A stretch of 64,000 nt of DNA from Paramicrobacterium agarici (GCF_002563955.1 NZ_PDJE01000001.1:1798001-1862000), one strand, 5' to 3'; positions 9,691 to 20,182 are shown, counted from the first letter of the stretch. The notes: a model not told the origin generated them from the letters alone. Numbers and translations are program-made.

Positions 9691-10982
9691 TGCTGGCTTC
9701 TTGGTGCGAACGGGTCTGGCGCAGAGAGATCGCCGACCTGGCGAGACTCCACAAACCGAATGAGCTCGATGTCGAGCCCCTCGCGCCGCATGCGCAGATC
9801 AACGTAGATGAGCGCGAGTGCCCCCGATTGCACGACCGACATGATCGCGCTCAAGACAACGGTGATCAGCACCAGAATGACTTCGGCAACCGCGAGGAGC
9901 GCGAGCATCGCGCCGACGTCGGAGCCCGTCGGATCGAGCAGCCCGGGGACGATCCCGAAAATGAGCGAGACGGGGGTTGTGATGATCTGGGCGGCGATGT
10001 TGAGGATCGTCGCGATGAGGAAGATCACGCCGAACGTCTTCCAGAAGCTTCCCGTCGTGAGGCTCCAGGAGCGCGCTAGGGCGCGCTTGAGTGAAGCCCG
10101 CTCCATGACGATCACGCTTGGAGCGACCGCGAGCTTTGTGAACACCCAGATTCCGAGAGCTGCCACGGCAAGGCTGCCGAAGACGATGATGAGAATGCCG
10201 ATGACGATTCCCGCGTCGCCCTGCACGATCACGAGCGCGCCGAGACCCCCGACCACGGCGAGTGCAACGAGGATGGAGCCGAGGTAGAGGAAGGTCCACG
10301 CGAGCAGCGTCCAGAATCGTGGCCACGTCGCACGCCAGATCTCCCGAAGGCGAGGCTTTTCGCCGAGGATCGCTCGCGCGGTGTCTGTCACGACGACGCC
10401 CTGCAGGAAGGCAGAGCCGACGACCGAGACCAGGAGGGGAACGATCATCGACAGCAGGATGGTCAGCACCGCGCCCGCCGCGATCTCGTCCTGGTCCTGC
10501 GCTGTTGCCTGGTCGATGCGCCCGAGCATGACCGCGGTCACCACGCCCGTGATGACAATCGTGAGAAGAACGACAACGCCCTGAATGATGAGCGCGCTGC
10601 CGACCGTTGCCTTGGGGTTGTGGCGCAGCTCTTTGAACGGAGCGGTCAGGAGCGCACCGAAACTCAGAGGGCGCAGCGGAATAAGTCCTGGCGTCGGCGG
10701 CGGAGCCCATCCGCCCGGTGCGCCGAACGGCTGCTGCCCAAACTGCGGTGCGGGGTATTGACCGTATGGCGGCGCCTGCTGTTGCCCGTACTGTGGCGGC
10801 GCGTACTGGCCGTATGGCGGAGGCTGACGCTGGTCGTACGGCGCGCCGTGCTGCCCGTGAGGAGCGTGCTGTCCCTGGGCGTGGCCGGATTGGGCACCGT
10901 TCCCGTCGCGGCCATCACCCGCGCCGGGAGGTGGGCCCGCGGAGTCGCCCGATGGGGAGTGCCATGACCCGTTGTCGCTCAC
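9687..10982 (-). CDS. Polytopic membrane protein with Pro/Gln/Gly-rich N-terminus
   Basis: This 431-residue protein is the first gene of the minus-strand operon. The first 95 residues are disordered and rich in Pro, Gly, Gln and Tyr, with short PYGQY-type repeats. About six hydrophobic helices follow between residues 110 and 405, in a layout resembling the membrane domain found in glycerophosphoryl diester phosphodiesterase-like proteins. There is no enzymatic motif, so I regard it as a membrane protein of unknown function. GTG 10982 is preceded by AAAGGGGG at nine bases. The upstream 168 bp are shared with divergent mtrA, so both may answer to envelope stress. Confidence 0.8.
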   Translation of the reverse strand: MSDNGSWHSPSGDSAGPPPGAGDGRDGNGAQSGHAQGQHAPHGQHGAPYDQRQPPPYGQYAPPQYGQQQAPPYGQYPAPQFGQQPFGAPGGWAPPPTPGLIPLRPLSFGALLTAPFKELRHNPKATVGSALIIQGVVVLLTIVITGVVTAVMLGRIDQATAQDQDEIAAGAVLTILLSMIVPLLVSVVGSAFLQGVVVTDTARAILGEKPRLREIWRATWPRFWTLLAWTFLYLGSILVALAVVGGLGALVIVQGDAGIVIGILIIVFGSLAVAALGIWVFTKLAVAPSVIVMERASLKRALARSWSLTTGSFWKTFGVIFLIATILNIAAQIITTPVSLIFGIVPGLLDPTGSDVGAMLALLAVAEVILVLITVVLSAIMSVVQSGALALIYVDLRMRREGLDIELIRFVESRQVGDLSAPDPFAPRSQQ

Positions 10983-11150
10983 TCGTGTGTGCCCCCTTTA
11001 ACTCGCGCGCGAGACAGTGTGGTTCTACTCTGTCACACGGCGTCGCGGTCGCGCGCGTTTCGTCGCGAGACGTGACCCGTGACGTCAGATAGCCTTGTGG
11101 CACGCGTGACGGGACGCCGCCGCGCGCACAGAGAAACGAGAACGAGACGA

Positions 11151-11834
11151 ATGAACCCACGAATTCTTGTTGTCGACGATGACACAGCGCTCGCGGAGAT
11201 GATCGGCATCGTGCTGCGAACCGAAGGGTACGAACCCATCTTCTGCGCGGACGGCACCGCTGCCCTCACCGAGTTCAAGCAAGAGAAACCCGACCTCGTG
11301 CTCCTTGACCTCATGCTTCCCGGAATCGACGGGATCGAGGTGTGCACGCAGATCCGTCAAGAATCCGGGGTTCCCATCATCATGCTCACGGCGAAGTCCG
11401 ACACGGCTGACGTGGTGCGCGGGCTCGAGTCGGGAGCGGACGACTACATCGTGAAGCCATTCAACCCCAAGGAGCTCGTCGCACGCATTCGCACACGTCT
11501 GCGACCAGCATCCGAACCGGCTCAGGAGACGCTCGAGATCGCCGACCTCAGCGTCGATGTGGCGGGACACGAGGTGCGACGTGGCGACAAGAGGATCAAC
11601 CTCACGCCTCTCGAATTCGACCTGCTGCTCACGCTCGCGTCGAAGCCTCAGCAGGTGTTCACGCGCGAAATGCTGCTCGAACAGGTCTGGGGGTACCACT
11701 ACAAGGCTGACACGCGGCTCGTGAACGTGCACGTGCAGCGGCTCCGCGCCAAGATCGAGCACGATCCCGACAACCCGCGCATCGTGACGACCGTGCGGGG
11801 GGTCGGATATCGGGCGGGCGCATCGGGCTCTTGA
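11151..11834 (+). CDS. mtrA: Response regulator MtrA
   Basis: This 227-residue OmpR-class response regulator is the partner of MtrB and controls cell-wall and division genes in actinobacteria. The receiver domain has acidic residues in VVDDD, the phospho-acceptor Asp in LVLLDLMLPGIDG and the Lys in IVKPFNPKEL. The C-terminal winged helix ends LVNVHVQRLRAKIE...GVGYRAG. An in-frame start at 11079 exists, but MNPRILVVDDD at 11151 matches the family N-terminus and length. Upstream lie a TAGCCT -10 candidate (11090-11095) and GTGAC-type repeats near 11072-11083 plus GTCACACGGCG near 11034. These faintly resemble MtrA sites and could mean autoregulation; that is weak. Confidence 0.97.
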   Translation: MNPRILVVDDDTALAEMIGIVLRTEGYEPIFCADGTAALTEFKQEKPDLVLLDLMLPGIDGIEVCTQIRQESGVPIIMLTAKSDTADVVRGLESGADDYIVKPFNPKELVARIRTRLRPASEPAQETLEIADLSVDVAGHEVRRGDKRINLTPLEFDLLLTLASKPQQVFTREMLLEQVWGYHYKADTRLVNVHVQRLRAKIEHDPDNPRIVTTVRGVGYRAGASGS

Positions 11835-11838
11835 GACC

Positions 11839-13473
11839 ATGAGCTCACCGCTGTCGTTCGCGGAGCTCGGGCTCTCGCAGGTTCGCACGTGGCCGCGGCG
11901 CGTGCGAGAACTGTGGAGAAGATCGCTGCGGTTTCGAACCGTGTCGATCACCGTCGGGCTCACGCTCGTCGCCGTGCTCGCGTCGGGCGTCTACATGTCG
12001 ATCAGCGTGCGCAACGACCTGTTCTCGTCGCGCTTGAGTCAAGTGCTTGATGACTCGAGTCGCACCATGAGCTCGGTGCAGCGCCTGTTTGAATCAGCCG
12101 CCATCAACGATCGTGTGGCGATCACGACGGTTATGAACACGGTGCGCAATCAGCTGGCGGCGACGTCATCAAGCCAGCTCATCGCCGGCTACCGCGCGCC
12201 GGGGCAGAGCTACAGCCCGTACGCGCCTCAGGGGTTCCGCAGCTCAGAGCTGGCGGGGGGCGTTCTGTCCTCTGAACTGCGCGACAAGGTGCAGCAGGAC
12301 GTCGGCACACAGTGGTGGCAGTCGGTCACGCTCTCGGGACCAGACGGCGAGGTCCCCGGCGTGATCGTCGGCCAGCTCGTCGACGTGCCCGGTGCCGGAC
12401 AATACGAGTTCTACATCGCTTTCGATCTCAGCGATTCGGAGCAGACTCTGCAGTTTCTGCAGCAGACCATGCTCATCGTCGGTCTCGCCCTGCTGCTGCT
12501 CGTCGGAGCTGTCGCGTGGGTGGTCGTTCGCCTGGTCGTCGAACCCATCACGATCGCGGCAGAGACCAGCCAGAGGCTCGCGGACGGCGATCTCGGCGTT
12601 CGGATACGCGAGACCGGTGCCGACGAGCTCGCGACGCTCGCGCGCTCGTTCAACGGCATGGCCGACACCCTCCAGCAGCGGATTCGAGAATTGGCAGAGC
12701 TGTCGCTCGTGCAGCAGCGGTTCGTCTCCGACGTCTCCCACGAACTGCGCACTCCGCTCACCACGATCCGGCTCGCCGATGACGTCATCTACGACCAGCG
12801 CCACTCGTTCCCGCCCGCGACCACTCGCACGGCAGAGCTGCTGCACACCCAGGTCGAACGATTCGAACTGCTGCTCGATGATCTTCTGGAGATCAGCCGG
12901 TATGACGCTGGTTCCGTTCAGCTCGAACTCGAGCCGACCAATCTTGCGGCGCTTGCGCGCGACTGCATCGAAGGCATGGAAGCACTCGCGGCAGAGCGTG
13001 GATCGGACATTCGCCTCGTCGCCCCGGGCGGGCACGGCGATGTCGACATGGATCCGCGGCGCATCCGGCGAATCGTGCGCAATCTGATCGGAAACGCCAT
13101 TGAGCATGGGGAGGGCGGACCGATCGTGGTCACCGTCGACAGCAACGCGGATGCTGTCGCCCTCACCGTGCGCGATTACGGGCTCGGGATGAGCGAGTCC
13201 GACGTCGAGCACGTCTTCGACCGGTTCTGGCGCGCAGACCCGTCGCGCCGGCGCACGATCGGAGGCACGGGTCTCGGCCTGGCGATCTCCCTTGAAGACG
13301 CGGCTCTGCACCGCGGTGTGCTCGACGTGTGGTCTCGCCTCGCAAAGGGAAGCAATTTCCGGCTCACGCTTCCGCGAAAACCGGGAGCAGTCGTTGCCTC
13401 GTACCCGCTTGAGCTCGTGCCCGAAGACGCCGACGGCTCGCTGCCGCTGCTTCCGAAAGGAGACGACGCATGA
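11839..13473 (+). CDS. mtrB: Sensor histidine kinase MtrB
   Basis: This 544-residue membrane kinase phosphorylates MtrA. A first membrane helix lies near residues 33-53 and a second near 213-233, enclosing an extracytoplasmic sensor domain. HAMP (about 235-290), a dimerisation domain with the H-box FVSDVSHELRTPLTTIRLA, and a HATPase domain with N-box (RNLIGNAIEHGEGG) and G-boxes (DYGLGMSE, GGTGLGLAIS) follow. It starts four bases after the mtrA stop and ends in an ATGA overlap with lpqB, so the three genes form one operon as in mycobacteria and streptomycetes. Confidence 0.97.
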   Translation: MSSPLSFAELGLSQVRTWPRRVRELWRRSLRFRTVSITVGLTLVAVLASGVYMSISVRNDLFSSRLSQVLDDSSRTMSSVQRLFESAAINDRVAITTVMNTVRNQLAATSSSQLIAGYRAPGQSYSPYAPQGFRSSELAGGVLSSELRDKVQQDVGTQWWQSVTLSGPDGEVPGVIVGQLVDVPGAGQYEFYIAFDLSDSEQTLQFLQQTMLIVGLALLLLVGAVAWVVVRLVVEPITIAAETSQRLADGDLGVRIRETGADELATLARSFNGMADTLQQRIRELAELSLVQQRFVSDVSHELRTPLTTIRLADDVIYDQRHSFPPATTRTAELLHTQVERFELLLDDLLEISRYDAGSVQLELEPTNLAALARDCIEGMEALAAERGSDIRLVAPGGHGDVDMDPRRIRRIVRNLIGNAIEHGEGGPIVVTVDSNADAVALTVRDYGLGMSESDVEHVFDRFWRADPSRRRTIGGTGLGLAISLEDAALHRGVLDVWSRLAKGSNFRLTLPRKPGAVVASYPLELVPEDADGSLPLLPKGDDA

Positions 13474-15146
13474 GACGCGTGACGACCGTCGTGGCCATCG
13501 GCGCGATCATGGCACTGCTTGTCGGCTGCGCGGGGATACCGCGCAGCGGCAGCGTGCACGAGGGAAATCCGGTGGGCGAAGACGAGAACAGTGCAGACGA
13601 TGTCACGCTCATCGCCGACGCCCCGGTTCCCGGCGCATCGCAGGAGGACCTGCTGAAGGGGTTCATCGCCGCCGCCTCGAGTCCGCTCAACAACTACGCC
13701 GTCGCGCGCGAGTTTCTCGCACCGGACTTTCGGCTCGAGTGGAATCCTGACGCTTCGGTGACCCTCGACGATCCCGGTGGTCGACAGTTCGACCGTGTCT
13801 CGGACTCCGCCATCGACGTCGCGGTATCTCCCACGGCGGTTGTTGACGACTCAGGCGTCTACTCCGAACGTGCGGGAGCCGGCACGGTGGAGCAGAGCTA
13901 TTCGTTCGCCAAGGTGGGAGACGAGTGGCGAATCACTGAAGCGCCCAACGGCATCCTCCTCGAGCAGTCGCTTTTCGAGACAGTGTTCGACCAGCACGCG
14001 CTCCGGTTCTTCACTCCCGACTGGACATCTCTCGTTCCCGACCTGCGGTGGTTCCCTTCGGGAAGCTCGTCAGCAACGCGCATCGTCACCGAGCTGCTCG
14101 CCGGACCCAGCGAGTGGCTGGCACAATCTGTGACGACGGCTTTCCCCGACGGAACACGGCTGGCCCGCAGCTCGGTTCCCGTGACAGATGGGGAGGCGCA
14201 AGTCGACCTGAGCCGAGACGCATTGACGGCCGACGATTCCGCCCGCAAGCGCATGAAGGCGCAGCTGGTCGCGAGCCTCGAGAACGTTGCGGGCGCAGGG
14301 ATCGTCTCGATTCTCTTCGACGGGCAGCCCACCGACATTCCGTCGCTGACCGTGCGCGAGCCGCGCGTCGACTCTCGACCGCTCATCATGACCGAGGAAG
14401 GATTCGGCTACGCGGCTGGAAGCGGCATCGAGGAGATCGCAGGGCTCTCGGAGCCGGTGGAGAGCCTCGACGTCACGGCAGCGGCGATCAACAGTGAGAA
14501 CACGCAGATCGCGGTGCTCAGCGACCGCGGCGTGTATTCGATCAGCGCTGGCGAGGACCCCGTGCTCGTCGACGGGAGATCGGACCTCATCGCCCCGACA
14601 ATCGATGACGCGGGATTCGTGTGGACGGTTCCGGCAGGCCAGCCCGGAGGCGTGAGAGTCCACGATGCCGAGGGAACGGCTTTCGACCTGCAGCCATCGT
14701 GGCCGGAAGCATCGACGATTGTCTCGCTCGAACTATCGCGCGACGGCACTCGTATCGTGGCGCTCATCGATTCGGGTGGAACACCTCAGCTCCTGCTCGC
14801 CGGAGTGCGTCGCGGAGCTGACGGAGCCCCCACGTCGCTCAGCGACACTGTGCGATTCCCCGTTGCCGACGGCACGCCTCTGTCGGCCACGTGGGTTGAT
14901 GACAAGTCCGTCGCGGTGCTCACGAGCGAATCGACGAACCAGGTTCAGCTGATCGAATTGGGCGGACCATCGACGAGTATCGGCGCCGCAGAAGAGGCTG
15001 AACATCTTGTCGGCAGCAACGGCGCCGAGGAGCTCAGGGCACTCACGAGCGACGGAGATCTGCTCTCACGACGGGGCAGCGGATGGCAGACGGCTCGTGA
15101 GGGAGTGCGCTTCATCGCAACGCAGATCGGTTCGCCGTCGGGCTGA
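13470..15146 (+). CDS. lpqB: Lipoprotein LpqB, MtrAB accessory protein
   Basis: This 558-residue predicted lipoprotein has a signal peptide ending in the lipobox LVGC, which places the lipidated Cys near residue 20. A GerMN-like domain spans about residues 190-300, and a C-terminal beta-propeller-like region fills the rest. LpqB is known in mycobacteria to interact with the extracytoplasmic part of MtrB and to tune MtrAB signalling. Translation is coupled to mtrB by a 4-nt overlap. The downstream comF gene begins 88 nt later and may have its own promoter. Confidence 0.95.
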   Translation: MRRVTTVVAIGAIMALLVGCAGIPRSGSVHEGNPVGEDENSADDVTLIADAPVPGASQEDLLKGFIAAASSPLNNYAVAREFLAPDFRLEWNPDASVTLDDPGGRQFDRVSDSAIDVAVSPTAVVDDSGVYSERAGAGTVEQSYSFAKVGDEWRITEAPNGILLEQSLFETVFDQHALRFFTPDWTSLVPDLRWFPSGSSSATRIVTELLAGPSEWLAQSVTTAFPDGTRLARSSVPVTDGEAQVDLSRDALTADDSARKRMKAQLVASLENVAGAGIVSILFDGQPTDIPSLTVREPRVDSRPLIMTEEGFGYAAGSGIEEIAGLSEPVESLDVTAAAINSENTQIAVLSDRGVYSISAGEDPVLVDGRSDLIAPTIDDAGFVWTVPAGQPGGVRVHDAEGTAFDLQPSWPEASTIVSLELSRDGTRIVALIDSGGTPQLLLAGVRRGADGAPTSLSDTVRFPVADGTPLSATWVDDKSVAVLTSESTNQVQLIELGGPSTSIGAAEEAEHLVGSNGAEELRALTSDGDLLSRRGSGWQTAREGVRFIATQIGSPSG

Positions 15147-15234
15147 TTCGTCCACAGTCGCGCATGCGATGCCGCGCGCCCACAGGTTTCGCGACGATCG
15201 GCCGTCACGGCGTCTCGCAGGCGAGACTTGATGC

Positions 15235-15987
15235 ATGCCACGACATCTCGGCCGACCCTGGGGTCCTGCTCTCAGGGATCGGTGCGTCACCGGCATCCGG
15301 CATGTCGTCGGCGAGACGCTCGCCTTTCTCATGCCCGTGTCGTGCGCCGGCTGCGGAGATCCCGGCGTCGCCGTGTGCGCCGTGTGCCGGGGGTCGCTCG
15401 CCGACGGCATCCTGACCCGCACTGTCGACGGTGTGCGGGTCTACAGCGCTGCTCCGTACTCCGGAAGGGCGAAGCGGATGCTGCTCGCACTCAAACGCGA
15501 CGGGCGCGTTGACGCGGCCACGGTACTCGGCGAGGCACTCCGCGCTGCGATCGATGCAGCTCTCGATGACGCCGAGGGCGTGCAGGTCGAGCTCGCAGCG
15601 GTTCCCGCCTCACGGCGATCGCGTCGGACGCGCGGTTTCGTCCCCGTCGATCTCATTGTTCGTCGCGCAGGCCTCACCCGGTCGCGCGTGCTTGCCTGGG
15701 CACGTCGGCCTCGCGATCAGATCGGGCTGGGTCGCCGGCAGCGCAGCGAGAACCTGAGGGGCGCGATCACCGCACGTCGAGCATCTGGACGCCGATTCAT
15801 CCTCGTCGACGACATTGTGACGAGCGGCGCGACGCTCGCCGAGTGCGTGCGTGCGCTGCGGGAATCCGGGGCGGAGATCGTTGCGTGCGCGACCGTCGCA
15901 TCGACCCTCATGCGCGTCGCCACGCCCGATTCGCCAGTAGGCGTGACAAGGTTCGCCGCTGGGGCTACGGTGTATGAAAAGGCGTGA
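15235..15987 (+). CDS. ComF family phosphoribosyltransferase-like protein
   Basis: This 250-residue protein has the ComF architecture: an N-terminal four-cysteine zinc finger (CAGCGDPGVAVCAVC, near residues 36-50) and a type I phosphoribosyltransferase domain with the PRPP-binding motif FILVDDIVTSGAT near residue 185. ComF supports DNA uptake in naturally competent bacteria, but most actinobacterial homologues are unstudied. ATG 15235 gives the full family length. Its stop codon overlaps an alternative upstream start of hpf. The presence of a competence-type gene is relevant to the uptake-sequence-like octamer of this window, but it is weak evidence, because ComF is widespread. Confidence 0.88.
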   Translation: MPRHLGRPWGPALRDRCVTGIRHVVGETLAFLMPVSCAGCGDPGVAVCAVCRGSLADGILTRTVDGVRVYSAAPYSGRAKRMLLALKRDGRVDAATVLGEALRAAIDAALDDAEGVQVELAAVPASRRSRRTRGFVPVDLIVRRAGLTRSRVLAWARRPRDQIGLGRRQRSENLRGAITARRASGRRFILVDDIVTSGATLAECVRALRESGAEIVACATVASTLMRVATPDSPVGVTRFAAGATVYEKA

Positions 15988-16037
15988 AAGGATCGCCCGG
16001 AAGACCAGGCGACTTCGCGCCGGATCCGGAGGTCGCC

Positions 16038-16694
16038 GTGGAAACTAACATCGTCGGAATTGGCCTGGGAATCACCGATCGCTTCCGTGATTACGTGGAA
16101 GAGAAGTCGGAGAAGATCACCCACATCACGGACCGCATGATCGCGTTCGAGGTCAAAGTCAGCCGCCACACCGACAAGAGCGGAAGGAACGGCGACGATC
16201 GCGTCGAGCTGACGCTCATCGGCCCAGGCCCGCTCGTGAGGGCCGAGGCTCAGGGCGGAGACAAATACAGCGCGTTCGACGTCGCGATCGACAAGCTTCT
16301 TGAGCGAATACGCCGCGCGAAGGAGCGCAGGCAGGCTCGTCGTGGAAAGAAGCGCACGTCGCTGCACGCTGCCGCCACGGGAGAGTTCGCGGCTGTCGGA
16401 CTTCAGCCCGCTCCCGCTGAGGTCATCGATCGTGTGCGGGCGGGGGAGTCTCCCGTTGACGACGTTGAGACCGAGGAACAGTATTCGCCCGTCGTCATCA
16501 GACAGAAGACGTTTCCTGCTGAGTGGATGACCGTCGATGATGCCGTCGATCGCATGGAGCTCGTCGGACACGACTTCTTCCTCTTCATCGACGCGCGCAC
16601 CGACCGTCCGAGTGTAGTCTACCGGCGCAAGGGATGGGACTACGGCGTCATCGAGCTTTCAGACGAAGCAGAGGCTGCAGCCAACAGGGCATGA
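16038..16694 (+). CDS. hpf: Ribosome hibernation-promoting factor, long form
   Basis: This long-form HPF dimerises 70S ribosomes into inactive 100S particles in stationary phase. The N-terminal S30AE domain spans about residues 1-105, from VETNIVGIGLGIT, and a linker leads to the C-terminal dimerisation domain (about 155-210) containing QYSPVVIRQKTF and EWMTVDDAVDRMELVGHDFF. I choose the GTG at 16038 because GGAGGT lies five bases upstream and the protein then begins at the family N-terminus with 218 residues. An upstream in-frame ATG at 15984 would add 18 unsupported residues. A strong terminator follows the gene. Confidence 0.94.
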   Translation: METNIVGIGLGITDRFRDYVEEKSEKITHITDRMIAFEVKVSRHTDKSGRNGDDRVELTLIGPGPLVRAEAQGGDKYSAFDVAIDKLLERIRRAKERRQARRGKKRTSLHAAATGEFAAVGLQPAPAEVIDRVRAGESPVDDVETEEQYSPVVIRQKTFPAEWMTVDDAVDRMELVGHDFFLFIDARTDRPSVVYRRKGWDYGVIELSDEAEAAANRA

Positions 16695-16704
16695 GTCACG
16701 GCCA

Positions 16705-16745
16705 GGCGGCCAGGCGAACCCGGATGCGCAGGGCGCCTGGCCGCC
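16705..16745 (+). terminator. Hairpin terminator after hpf
   Basis: A perfect 12-bp inverted repeat (GGCGGCCAGGCG at 16705-16716 and CGCCTGGCCGCC at 16734-16745) encloses a 17-nt loop and is followed by GTTCTTC. It lies 10 nt after the hpf stop and separates hpf from secA. Confidence 0.75.
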
Positions 16746-16822
16746 GTTCTTCAGCGTGTGCCAAGCGCCAGGTCGCTAACATGGGTACGATCGACCCCGG
16801 CCCGATCGAACGAGACGGGACC

Positions 16823-16840
16823 TGGCGCCGTTGGCGCCGT
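16823..16840 (+). repeat. Tandem 9-nt repeat in secA leader
   Basis: TGGCGCCGT occurs twice in tandem. Because GGCGCC is self-complementary, the RNA can fold a 6-bp stem with a 3-nt loop just upstream of the secA ribosome-binding region (GGAG near 16850). A -10-like TAACAT lies near 16775. Whether the stem modulates secA translation is unknown. Confidence 0.35.
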
Positions 16841-16860
16841 GAACAAAGTGGAGTGCATTC

Positions 16861-19713
16861 GTGGCCTCAGTACTGGAAAAAGTCCTTCGCGTCGGCGAAG
16901 GACGCACCCTCAAGCGCCTGAAGAACTATGCAAAGGCGATCAACGCACTCGAGGATGACTTCGCCGAGCTCAGCGACGAGGATCTCAAGAACGAGACCGC
17001 AGAGCTTCGAGAGCGTTACGAGAACGGTGAGAAGCTGGATCATCTTCTTCCGGAGGCATTTGCAGCGGTCAGGGAAGCGTCGAAGCGGACGCTCGGCATG
17101 CGCCACTTCGATGTTCAGCTCATGGGCGGTGCCGCGCTTCATCTCGGCAACATCGCCGAGATGAAGACCGGTGAGGGAAAGACGCTTGTCGCGACGCTGC
17201 CGGCTTATCTCAACGCCATTACGGGACGAGGCGTTCACATCATCACGGTGAACGATTACCTGGCGAGTTATCAGTCGGAACTGATGGGGCGTGTCTTCCG
17301 TGCGCTCGGAATGACGACGGGCGTGGTCGTCTCGGGGCAGACGCCGGACGTTCGGCGCCAGCAATACCAGGCCGACATCACATACGGCACGAACAACGAG
17401 TTCGGATTCGACTATCTGCGCGACAACATGGCCTGGCAGAAAGAAGGCATGGTCCAGCGCGATCACTACTTCGTCATCATCGATGAGGTCGACTCCATCC
17501 TCATCGATGAGGCGCGGACGCCGCTGATCATCTCGGGCCCGTCGTCAGGGGAGGCCAACCGCTGGTTCACCGAATTCGCACGCATTGCGCAAAGCCTCGT
17601 CTCCGGCGAGGACTACGAGGTCGATGAGAAGAAGCGCACCGTCGGCGTGCTCGAACCCGGAATCGAGAAGGTCGAAGATCATCTCGGAATCGACAACCTC
17701 TATGAAGCCGCGAACACGCCATTGATCTCGTTCCTCAACAACGCCATCAAAGCGACAGCCCTCTTCAAGAAGGACAAGGACTACGTCGTGATGAACGGCG
17801 AGGTCATGATCGTCGATGAGCACACCGGCCGCATCCTCGTCGGACGCCGCTACAACGAAGGCGTTCACCAGGCGATCGAAGCCAAAGAAGGCGTGTCGGT
17901 AAAAGCTGAGAATCAGACTCTTGCGACAGTGACGCTTCAGAACTACTTCCGCATGTACGACAAGATCGCGGGAATGACCGGTACGGCTGAGACGGAAGCC
18001 GCTGAGTTCATGTCGACGTACAAACTCGGTGTCGTGCCGATCCCGACGAACAAGCCGATGCAGCGCGTCGACCAGTCGGATCTGGTCTACAAGACCGAAG
18101 AAGTGAAGTTCGCCCACGTCGTTGACGACATCGCCGAACGACACGAAGCGGGTCAGCCTGTACTCGTCGGCACCACGAGCGTGGAAAAGAGCGAGTACCT
18201 CTCGCGACTGCTTGCGAAGAAGGGGATCAGGCACGAGGTCCTGAATGCGAAGAACCACGCTCGCGAAGCGACAATCGTTGCTCAAGCCGGACGCGTGGGG
18301 GCTGTCACCGTCGCAACCAATATGGCCGGTCGTGGAACGGACATCATGCTCGGCGGAAACGCGGAGTTCCTCGCCGTTCAGAAGATGGAGGAACTCGGCC
18401 TGTCGACGACCGAGACGCCCGACGAGTACGAAGAGAAGTGGGACGACGTCTTCGACAAGGTCAAGGCCGACGTTCAGATTGAAGCCGACAAGGTCATCGA
18501 GGCGGGCGGGCTTTACGTGCTGGGCACAGAACGGCACGAGTCGCGACGCATCGACAATCAGCTCCGCGGACGCTCGGGCCGCCAGGGAGACCCGGGAGAG
18601 AGCCGCTTCTACCTCTCGCTCCAGGACGATCTCATGCGTCTGTTCAACTCGGGTGCTGCCGAGAGCCTGATGTCTCGTGGAGTGCCGGACGACGTCGCCA
18701 TCGAGTCGAAGGTCGTCAGCAGGGCCATCCGCTCGGCTCAGTCGCAAGTGGAGTCCCGAAACGCTGAGATCCGCAAGAACGTTCTCAAGTACGACGATGT
18801 CCTCAACCGGCAGCGCGAGACGGTGTACACCGACCGCAGGCAGATTCTCGAGGGCGATGACCTGCAAGAGCGGGTCAGGGTCTTCCTTGAAGATGTCGTC
18901 ACCGAAGTGCTCGACGAGCACATCGGTGAGGGTAACGGCGATGACTGGGACTTCGACGCCCTGTGGGCCGAGCTCAAGACTCTCTACCCGATCGGGCTCA
19001 CCATTGACGAAGTGGTCCAGGAGGCAGGCTCGAAGGGCCGCGTCAACCGGTCGTTCGTGCAGCGGGAGATTCTCTCTGACGCGAAGCTGGCGTACGAGCG
19101 GCGCGAGGAACAGCTCGGTTCCGATGCCATGCGCGAGCTTGAGCGTCGCGTCGTGCTGCAGGTGATTGACCGCAGATGGCGCGACCATCTGTACGAGATG
19201 GACTATCTCAAAGACGGCATCGGCCTACGGGCCATGGCGCAGCGCGACCCGCTCGTCGAGTACCAGAGAGAGGGCTTCTCTCTCTTCCAGCAGATGATGG
19301 GGCAGATCCGCGAGGAATCGATCGGTTACCTGTTCAACCTTGACGTCGAAGTCACTCGACCCGACGACGCGGAGGGTGAAGTGAGCCCCGTGATCGTCGC
19401 CAAGGGGCTCGCGCGACCCGATGGAGAGACGGAGAAGCTCAGCTACTCGGCCGCGAACGAAGAGGGCGAAGTCGAAGTTCGCAATCAGCGAGGTCAGATC
19501 GAGAAGGGCGCGACGGGCAAGGCTCAGCGAGCGGCGCGCGCGGCCGGCGGTGCTGGTACACGACCGCAGGCTCCGCGTCAGCCTCGTCAGACGGCTCCGG
19601 CTGCGCAGAAGAAGCCCGCGCAGCGTGGAGCATTCGGGCAGGCGACCTCAGACGAGGCAAAGCCGGAGCCGGCAAACCGCGCTCAGCGACGGGCGCAGCA
19701 GAAGAAGAAGTAG
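16861..19713 (+). CDS. secA: Preprotein translocase ATPase SecA
   Basis: This 950-residue motor drives proteins through SecYEG. The first nucleotide-binding fold has [18 protein letters not shown] near residue 100 and the DEAD-type stretch [18 protein letters not shown] near 205. The preprotein cross-linking domain, the second fold ([39 protein letters not shown]) and the helical scaffold follow in order. The C-terminus is a basic Ala/Arg/Gln/Lys-rich tail ending AQQKKK, without the Cys-rich zinc site of E. coli SecA, as is usual for actinobacterial SecA1. Translation starts at GTG 16861 with GGAG upstream. It converges on the Rv3235-like gene with a 4-nt gap. Confidence 0.98.
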   Translation: MASVLEKVLRVGEGRTLKRLKNYAKAINALEDDFAELSDEDLKNETAELRERYENGEKLDHLLPEAFAAVREASKRTLGMRHFDVQLMGGAALHLGNIAEMKTGEGKTLVATLPAYLNAITGRGVHIITVNDYLASYQSELMGRVFRALGMTTGVVVSGQTPDVRRQQYQADITYGTNNEFGFDYLRDNMAWQKEGMVQRDHYFVIIDEVDSILIDEARTPLIISGPSSGEANRWFTEFARIAQSLVSGEDYEVDEKKRTVGVLEPGIEKVEDHLGIDNLYEAANTPLISFLNNAIKATALFKKDKDYVVMNGEVMIVDEHTGRILVGRRYNEGVHQAIEAKEGVSVKAENQTLATVTLQNYFRMYDKIAGMTGTAETEAAEFMSTYKLGVVPIPTNKPMQRVDQSDLVYKTEEVKFAHVVDDIAERHEAGQPVLVGTTSVEKSEYLSRLLAKKGIRHEVLNAKNHAREATIVAQAGRVGAVTVATNMAGRGTDIMLGGNAEFLAVQKMEELGLSTTETPDEYEEKWDDVFDKVKADVQIEADKVIEAGGLYVLGTERHESRRIDNQLRGRSGRQGDPGESRFYLSLQDDLMRLFNSGAAESLMSRGVPDDVAIESKVVSRAIRSAQSQVESRNAEIRKNVLKYDDVLNRQRETVYTDRRQILEGDDLQERVRVFLEDVVTEVLDEHIGEGNGDDWDFDALWAELKTLYPIGLTIDEVVQEAGSKGRVNRSFVQREILSDAKLAYERREEQLGSDAMRELERRVVLQVIDRRWRDHLYEMDYLKDGIGLRAMAQRDPLVEYQREGFSLFQQMMGQIREESIGYLFNLDVEVTRPDDAEGEVSPVIVAKGLARPDGETEKLSYSAANEEGEVEVRNQRGQIEKGATGKAQRAARAAGGAGTRPQAPRQPRQTAPAAQKKPAQRGAFGQATSDEAKPEPANRAQRRAQQKKK

Positions 19714-19717
19714 GTCT

Positions 19718-20182
19718 TCAGAGAACGCCAACGGACGTCGCGCGCCAGCGATGGTCGATGCCCTCAAGCCGGATCGCCACGGCTCGAGCACGCGTGCGCC
19801 CTACCTGAACCATGATCACGGCCTCGCACACGTCGTCCACCGGCGTCTGCAGGTGAACGGTCCCGACATGCACGATCGGTCGAACCGCGCTCTGGTTCTT
19901 GAGAGATCGAGCCCGCGCGGCGAGCACCGCCTGCTTCACGAGTGTTTTATAAACGTCTTCGCTGATCCAGCGTGAGAGCTGTTCGAGATCGCGTGCCCCC
20001 GCGATGACTTCGATCACACTCCGCGTGAGGTTGACGAGCAGAGGTTCGGGATCCGGAAGCTCCGACGCGCTCGTTCGCAGATAGGTGAACTCACTGTCGG
20101 GATCGGCAATGCCGCACCGGGCGGGGAGGGCAGGAAGGGCATGTGTCTGCTCGTCGTTTCGTGCGAGATTGCCTTCACTCAT
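19718..20182 (-). CDS. Rv3235 family protein, function unknown
   Basis: This 154-residue cytosolic protein matches the small actinobacterial Rv3235-type family found next to secA. No enzymatic motif is visible. The conserved C-terminal half contains VRPIVHVGTVHLQTPVDDVC followed by RWRATSVGVL at the end. An upstream in-frame start would give 178 residues, but ATG 20182 (MSEGN) has GGAG at six bases and excludes an Arg/Pro-rich stretch that looks non-coding. Its constant location by secA hints at a link to export, which is unproven. Confidence 0.75.
   Translation of the reverse strand: MSEGNLARNDEQTHALPALPARCGIADPDSEFTYLRTSASELPDPEPLLVNLTRSVIEVIAGARDLEQLSRWISEDVYKTLVKQAVLAARARSLKNQSAVRPIVHVGTVHLQTPVDDVCEAVIMVQVGRTRARAVAIRLEGIDHRWRATSVGVL

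Noticed and set aside
16779..16921. A short ORF upstream of and overlapping secA as a SecM-like arrest leader
   Set aside because: It has no signal sequence or membrane segment and no arrest-type motif, and it continues far into secA out of frame.
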